64,000 nt of DNA from contig NZ_QFRX01000001.1 of the NCBI RefSeq assembly GCF_003143935.1, positions 4,134,228-4,198,227 of the forward strand. Reading direction: 5' to 3'. The translations under genes and the position numbers were made by a program. Under the pieces are notes generated by a model. It saw only the letters and a list, made by a program, of their open reading frames with translations, was not told where the DNA came from and ran no database searches. Shown here one piece after another: positions 60,344 to 64,000 of the stretch. The stretch's first letter is position 1. The number at the start of each line of letters is the position of its first letter. The stretch is from Streptomyces sp. Act143 (GTDB lineage Bacteria > Actinomycetota > Actinomycetes > Streptomycetales > Streptomycetaceae).

Positions 60344-60820
60344 TCAGGCGATGCGGTTGAAACGGACCATGGTGCGGCCGATGTTGTCGGTGCCGATGCC
60401 CGCCACCTTCGGTGTCCCGCTGGCGGCGAACCAGGCCGCTTGCAGGCGCAGGCTGGTGGGCGTGGCGACCTGGTACTCCAGGGCCGTGCTGGCGGTGCGG
60501 TTGTCGCCGCTCTCGATGGACGGCTGCCCGGCCTGGGTGATGACGCTCTGCTGGTTCACCAGGAGTTCGGAGCGCGGCACGACCACGCCGGCGGTGGCGT
60601 CGAAGAGGCGGGCGACGATCCACACGTTGGCCGGGGAGTCGATACTCAGGGCCGCTCGAACGGTGACGTCCAGGTCGTACGTGCCAGCGCTCGGGAGCTG
60701 CGCCACCAGCCCGGTGTCCGCCCAGGTGTTCGCGGCCAGCGAGGTCATGGCAAAGCCCGGCGCGGGCTGTTCGGCCAAGCCGTGCTCAAGCAGCCGGAGG
60801 GCGGCACTGGTTCCGGACAT
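60344..60820 (-). CDS. Jelly-roll-like fibre protein
   Basis: A 158-residue protein with TWADTGLVAQLPSAGTYDLDVTVRAALSI and NVWIVARLFDATAGVVVPRSELLVNQQS, then SLRLQAAWFAASGTPKVAGIGTDNIGRTMVRFNRIA. The layout is that of C1q/TNF-like trimeric phage domains. The shared LPxAGTYxL turn occurs also in the three genes upstream, so the four are paralogues. ATG at 60820. Confidence 0.7.
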   Translation of the reverse strand: MSGTSAALRLLEHGLAEQPAPGFAMTSLAANTWADTGLVAQLPSAGTYDLDVTVRAALSIDSPANVWIVARLFDATAGVVVPRSELLVNQQSVITQAGQPSIESGDNRTASTALEYQVATPTSLRLQAAWFAASGTPKVAGIGTDNIGRTMVRFNRIA

Positions 60821-60875
60821 GGAGGCCTCCGGGATCGGGAGGGGCAGGGACGTTAAGCCGTGCTGGCGGGGCCGG

Positions 60876-61349
60876 TCATGCTGCCGTGTCGTCTGGCGGG
60901 CCGAGCCAGTGGCAGGAGATGCGGGTTCGGCCGTCCGCGTTGGAGACGACGGAGGCGTTGCCGCTCGTGCCGATGCGGTAGGCCCACAACGTCACGACGT
61001 CGCCGGCCGCGAAGGGGTGCAGGAAGCTGAGGCCGCCGGTCGCCTGCACGACGGAGCCCGCGCCGTTGGTGCCCGCGAGCATGGCCTCACTGCCGCCGAT
61101 GATCACGCCGTTCTTGTAGAGCGCCGCAGAGGAGTACACGGCACCGGCGACACCTACGGGCATCTGCACGACACCTCGGGCGTTGTAGTCCACCTCCCAC
61201 ACCCCAGCCCGGGGGATCGTCAGCGGCGGAACCTCGGTGATCTGCTCGTAGACGCGGTCAGCGCCGGTCAGGTTGTGGGCGAAGGTGAGCGTCGAGCCCT
61301 GCGCCCAGGAGGCGTCTACGCGGTCAAGGCTCGCTGCGGTGCCGGTCAT
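60876..61349 (-). CDS. C1q-like jelly-roll fibre protein
   Basis: A 157-residue protein: PPLTIPRAGVWEVDYNARGVVQMPVGVAGAVYSSAALYKNGVIIGGSEAMLAGTNGAG and FLHPFAAGDVVTLWAYRIGTSGNASV match the C1q-like phage fold (entry strand, LYKNG turn, GD turn). ATG at 61349 overlaps the upstream stop. Confidence 0.75.
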   Translation of the reverse strand: MTGTAASLDRVDASWAQGSTLTFAHNLTGADRVYEQITEVPPLTIPRAGVWEVDYNARGVVQMPVGVAGAVYSSAALYKNGVIIGGSEAMLAGTNGAGSVVQATGGLSFLHPFAAGDVVTLWAYRIGTSGNASVVSNADGRTRISCHWLGPPDDTAA

Positions 61350-62011
61350 CAGTCGCTCACCTTCGTGAAGCCGAGGCGCGCGCCCCAGAGGGAGGATGCG
61401 GTGGAGTCGTTGAAGCCGACGTGCGTGCGCGCGCCCTCCAGGCGGACCGAGGTCGGCCCGCTCACGGTGAGCCGGTGGTTCAGGCTGCCCGCGTTCTGCA
61501 ACAGCATGTTGGCCGTGGTGCCCGCGATGTTGATGTTGGCGTACTGCACGCGCCGCTGGGAGTTGGCCAGAGCGGCGTTGAGGGTGACGTTGAACAGGCG
61601 GGCGTCGATCGCCACGGCGAACGGCGTCGTGGCGGTGATGCTGGAGAAGAAGTCGGCGGTCAGGTTGTACGTCCCGGCCTCGGGCAGCAGGACCTGCGCG
61701 CCGGTCGACACCCACGTGCCGGACGCCACCGGCTGGAGGTCCGCGCCCTGGCCCGGCCCGGTGCCGAATGCCTCCCCGCTGACCGGGGTCAGCCGCGCCC
61801 CGACCGTCCACGTCTCCGGGCACGCCCCGGCCGCGGGCGCCTGGACGTCGATGTCGACGGAGCGGTCCGTGCCGATGGCCCCGCCCGTGGCCACGCCCTG
61901 GAGGACCGCGCGCGGCACGAGGAGCCCGCTCGTCGTCTCCTGGAGCGCGTTGCACGCGGCCGGGTCGAGGCGCGGGTCGACCCGGTACGTACGTCCGCAG
62001 GGCCCGGCCAT
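61349..62011 (-). CDS. Fibre protein, paralogue of the gene upstream
   Basis: A 220-residue protein. DPAACNALQETTSGLLVPRAVLQGVATGGAIGTDRSVDIDVQAPAAGACPETWTVGARLTP is close to the upstream protein (DPAACNALSESAAGLLVPSVALQGIAPGGAVGTDRSVDVDV). The end RLGFTKVSD matches its RLGFKKVSD. ATG at 62011 overlaps the upstream stop. A recent gene duplication is likely. Confidence 0.78.
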   Translation of the reverse strand: MAGPCGRTYRVDPRLDPAACNALQETTSGLLVPRAVLQGVATGGAIGTDRSVDIDVQAPAAGACPETWTVGARLTPVSGEAFGTGPGQGADLQPVASGTWVSTGAQVLLPEAGTYNLTADFFSSITATTPFAVAIDARLFNVTLNAALANSQRRVQYANINIAGTTANMLLQNAGSLNHRLTVSGPTSVRLEGARTHVGFNDSTASSLWGARLGFTKVSD

Positions 62012-62697
62012 CAGTCGCTGACCTTCTTGAAGCCGAGGCGGGAGTTCGCGGTCTGGAGGCCCGTGGTGGAGACCGGGCTCCCGCTGCTGTCGAGGCGCAT
62101 GACCTCCGCGCGGATGGTGGTGGACCCGGCGGTCGTGATGAACCGGTGGAAGGTGCCCATGTCGCTGTCGCTCATGAAGCTGCCGGGGTTGTTGTCGGCG
62201 TTCTGCTGGATGGTGTACTGACTGCCGCCCACGGCGTTGCCGTTGGTGACGTTGAACAGGCGGCCCGCGATGGCGATGTTGTACGAGCCGCTTGACGGGT
62301 TGGTGGCGATCACCGTGTGCAGGGTCGCGGTGACCTCGTAGACGCCGGCCTCCGGCAGGACGACGGACATGGTGCTGTCCACCCATGCGCCGCTCGGTGT
62401 GGCCACCAGGTCCACGAACGCCGCGAGCAGCGTCTCACCGAACACGGGCGTCAGCCTGGCCCCAACCTGCCAGTTGGCCGGGCACGCGCCGGCGGCCGGT
62501 GCGGTCACGTCCACGTCTACCGAGCGGTCCGTGCCGACCGCGCCGCCCGGGGCGATGCCCTGGAGGGCGACGGACGGGACGAGGAGACCGGCAGCGGACT
62601 CGCTCAGGGCGTTGCACGCGGCCGGGTCGACAGTGGCCGCCGAGCCAGAGCCAGAGCGGACCACCATGGTCCCGCCACCGCAGCACTTACCAGCCAT
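62011..62697 (-). CDS. Fibre protein with Cys start
   Basis: A 228-residue protein starting MAGKCCGGGTMVVRSGSGSAAT, again a Cys-rich start. The middle is the shared GLLVP...GTDRSVDVDV...CPANWQVGARLTPVFGE block, the end a jelly-roll (VVLPEAGVYEVTATLHTVI...RLFNVTNGNAVGGSQYTIQQ). ATG at 62697 overlaps the upstream stop by sharing a base. Confidence 0.78.
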   Translation of the reverse strand: MAGKCCGGGTMVVRSGSGSAATVDPAACNALSESAAGLLVPSVALQGIAPGGAVGTDRSVDVDVTAPAAGACPANWQVGARLTPVFGETLLAAFVDLVATPSGAWVDSTMSVVLPEAGVYEVTATLHTVIATNPSSGSYNIAIAGRLFNVTNGNAVGGSQYTIQQNADNNPGSFMSDSDMGTFHRFITTAGSTTIRAEVMRLDSSGSPVSTTGLQTANSRLGFKKVSD

Positions 62698-62879
62698 CAG
62701 GCACCTTCCTGGGTCAGGGTGTCGGCGGTGGGCAGGGCGGCCAGGTAGGCGGCCTCGTCCACCTCCTCGTATCCGAGTTCTGCGTAGGGCGCGGCGTCTC
62801 GGAGGTTGTAGATGACCTGGACGCCCTCGCCCTCCTTCGTGAAGTAGCGGGGGTTCGGGGTGGGCTGCTCGTCGCTCAT
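62697..62879 (-). CDS. Small fibre-associated protein, 60 residues
   Basis: A 60-residue protein: NPRYFTKEGEGVQVIYNLRDAAPYAELGYEEVDEAAYLAAL. The beta start and EVDEAAYLAAL helix recall the EITAEEY family, shortened. ATG at 62879 lies downstream of a strong hairpin, so it may begin a new transcript; no copy of the 19-bp element is seen here. Confidence 0.68.
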   Translation of the reverse strand: MSDEQPTPNPRYFTKEGEGVQVIYNLRDAAPYAELGYEEVDEAAYLAALPTADTLTQEGA

Positions 62880-62903
62880 GACGGCTCGTCTCCTCGGGCT
62901 GGA

Positions 62904-62935
62904 GGGGCCGCCGCCCAGGCGCGGGCGGCGGCCCC
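62904..62935 (-). terminator. Hairpin between the repeat protein and the small fibre gene
   Basis: A perfect 13-bp stem GGGGCCGCCGCCC with a 6-base loop, ten bases after the stop of the gene at 62945. It would limit read-through from upstream. Confidence 0.75.
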
Positions 62936-62944
62936 TGGGGCGGG

Positions 62945-64000
62945 TCAGCGGTAGGTGTAGTTCAGGAGGAACTGTGCGGCGGCCGAGGCGCCGGCGAAGG
63001 AGGCCGCGGCCAGGGCGCTGTCCTCGTCCTTGGCGACGGACCACGTCATCGTCACGCCGGCCGGGATCGGCACGGCGCTGCCGTCCGTCATGGTGACGTT
63101 CACGGTGTCCGCGAGGACGGTCAGGCTGACGCTCTGCAGGCCGGGGAAGCTCCCGGCCAGGTCCTGGGCCGCGGTGCCCGTCACGGCCCGTACGCCGGTG
63201 CTCAGGGGCCCCGGCGTGGAGTCCTCGGCGGTGCACTCCACCGGAGCGGTCGGCGTGTACGGCTGGGAGGGGTCGCCGTCCAGGTAGGCGCCGAGGAGCG
63301 CCGGGGCGTCCGTGCCGCTGGGGTCGATGGCCCATAGCTCGGTGTACAGGACGTCACCGATGCCGTCGCCGTCCGTGTCGTCGCAGCCGCACCGCTCCAG
63401 GAGCTGCTTGACGTTCGTGTCCGTGGTGCTGTCGTCGACGGTGCACTCCACCGGGGCGACCGGCGTGTACGGCTTGGCCGGGTCGCCGTCCTCGTAGGTG
63501 GCGAGGAGGACCGGGTCGGTGCCGTTGCACGGGTCGATGGCCCACAGCTCGGTGTAGATGACGTCACCGATGCCGTCGCCGTCGGTGTCGTCACACCCGC
63601 ACCGCTCGATGACCTGCTTCGCGCACGAGTCCGTCGTGCCCGTTCCAGCCGTTGCGGAGCAGACGCTCACCTCGCCCTGGGGCGTGTATGGGGTGCTGCC
63701 GTCCAGTTCCGTGTCCCTGGTGCCCAGGAGCAGGCCGGTGCAGTCGTAGGTGAACGCCCGCAGGAACGGGGTCGCGGTGGCCTCGGTGCCCTCCGTCTCC
63801 ACCGTGAGGGGGCGGATGACGAGGTCCCGGTTCAGAGCGCCGCCGGTGCTGAGGTCGGTGAACCGCACCGTGACGGTGCCGCTCGGCGGGGCCGTGAACG
63901 CGAGGGGCGGCTGAGCGACGACGGCCCCGGCCGAGCCGCTGCCGTTGGACAGGTTGACGGTGCTCGTCGCGAGGACGGTCGTCCCGTCCAGGACGTCTAC
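62945..64000 (-). CDS. Virion protein with DTDGDGIGD repeats, start beyond the window
   Basis: The frame stays open to base 64000 (VDVLDGTTVLATSTVNLSNGS is read at the edge), so a GTG at 63868 is not the true start. At least 351 residues lie inside. Two or three repeats of about 68 residues carry CGCDDTDGDGIGDVxYTELWAIDP, where DTDGDGIGD has the form of a Ca-binding thrombospondin-3/dockerin-like loop. The last 90 residues are a beta domain (LADTVNVTMTDGSAVPIPAGVTMTWSV) like that in 59848-60321. Likely a fibre or decoration protein. Confidence 0.75.
   Translation of the reverse strand, partial: VDVLDGTTVLATSTVNLSNGSGSAGAVVAQPPLAFTAPPSGTVTVRFTDLSTGGALNRDLVIRPLTVETEGTEATATPFLRAFTYDCTGLLLGTRDTELDGSTPYTPQGEVSVCSATAGTGTTDSCAKQVIERCGCDDTDGDGIGDVIYTELWAIDPCNGTDPVLLATYEDGDPAKPYTPVAPVECTVDDSTTDTNVKQLLERCGCDDTDGDGIGDVLYTELWAIDPSGTDAPALLGAYLDGDPSQPYTPTAPVECTAEDSTPGPLSTGVRAVTGTAAQDLAGSFPGLQSVSLTVLADTVNVTMTDGSAVPIPAGVTMTWSVAKDEDSALAAASFAGASAAAQFLLNYTYR

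Noticed and set aside
39893..64000. Contractile injection system (tailocin/eCIS)
   Set aside because: There is no sheath or baseplate spike; a very long tape measure, a tail assembly chaperone frameshift, holin and amidase fit a siphovirus.

Overview
The window is high-GC actinobacterial DNA, almost certainly from a Streptomyces. Evidence: GTG and TTG starts, strong third-position GC, a sigma-B/F-type sigma factor with its anti-sigma and anti-anti-sigma proteins, roadblock (conservon-type) genes, and a hut-cysM-thiolase gene order that I know from S. coelicolor. All calls come from reading the sequence and translations; no database was searched.

Left part, about 1-30 kb, is chromosome. It holds a secreted protein (cut by the window edge), a seryl-tRNA synthetase with a serine T-box leader, the sigI/arsI/prsI-like sigma switch, a sigma-like membrane protein with a lectin end, and a histidine-use operon (hutU, an M20 amidohydrolase, hutF, hutI) read leftward. 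A group IV PLP decarboxylase diverges from hutU. Then follow a four-gene roadblock cluster, an RpiR regulator coupled to an odd histidine-ammonia-lyase-like gene, an SDR/MmyB-type regulator pair, cystathionine beta-synthase, an SGNH hydrolase, a thiolase, a Bax-inhibitor-1 membrane protein and 4-hydroxybenzoate hydroxylase (pobA). A 185-bp MITE-like element with 19-bp inverted ends sits at 27.35-27.53 kb.

Middle part, about 30-37.5 kb, is accessory. After a gene-poor stretch with a tRNA-3'-end-like scrap and two perfect hairpins comes a putative ribosomally made peptide (RiPP) cluster: unknown protein, tail-anchored ATPase-like protein, radical SAM/SPASM enzyme, 68-residue Cys-containing precursor and a GNAT, in one leftward operon. 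It diverges from an HTH/TPR-like regulator that carries a TTA codon and three direct repeats in its promoter region. A 74-nt tRNA with a UAA anticodon but no long variable arm ends this part.

Right part, 37.8-64 kb, is the structural and lysis region of a siphovirus-type prophage, read leftward from beyond the right edge. In order of transcription it has an array of fibre/jelly-roll-like proteins, a double GT4 glycosyltransferase, the major tail protein, a Stealth-like sugar transferase, neck proteins, tail assembly chaperones with an apparent -1 frameshift, a 1483-residue tape measure, distal tail proteins, more fibres, an amidase endolysin and two small membrane proteins ending at a strong terminator. 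A two-gene cargo (moron) is inserted on the opposite strand. Many virion proteins are strikingly Cys-rich. A 19-bp element occurs eight times about 30 nt before start codons of non-coupled phage genes; it looks like a phage-specific start-associated or promoter element. No integrase, portal or terminase is inside the window.
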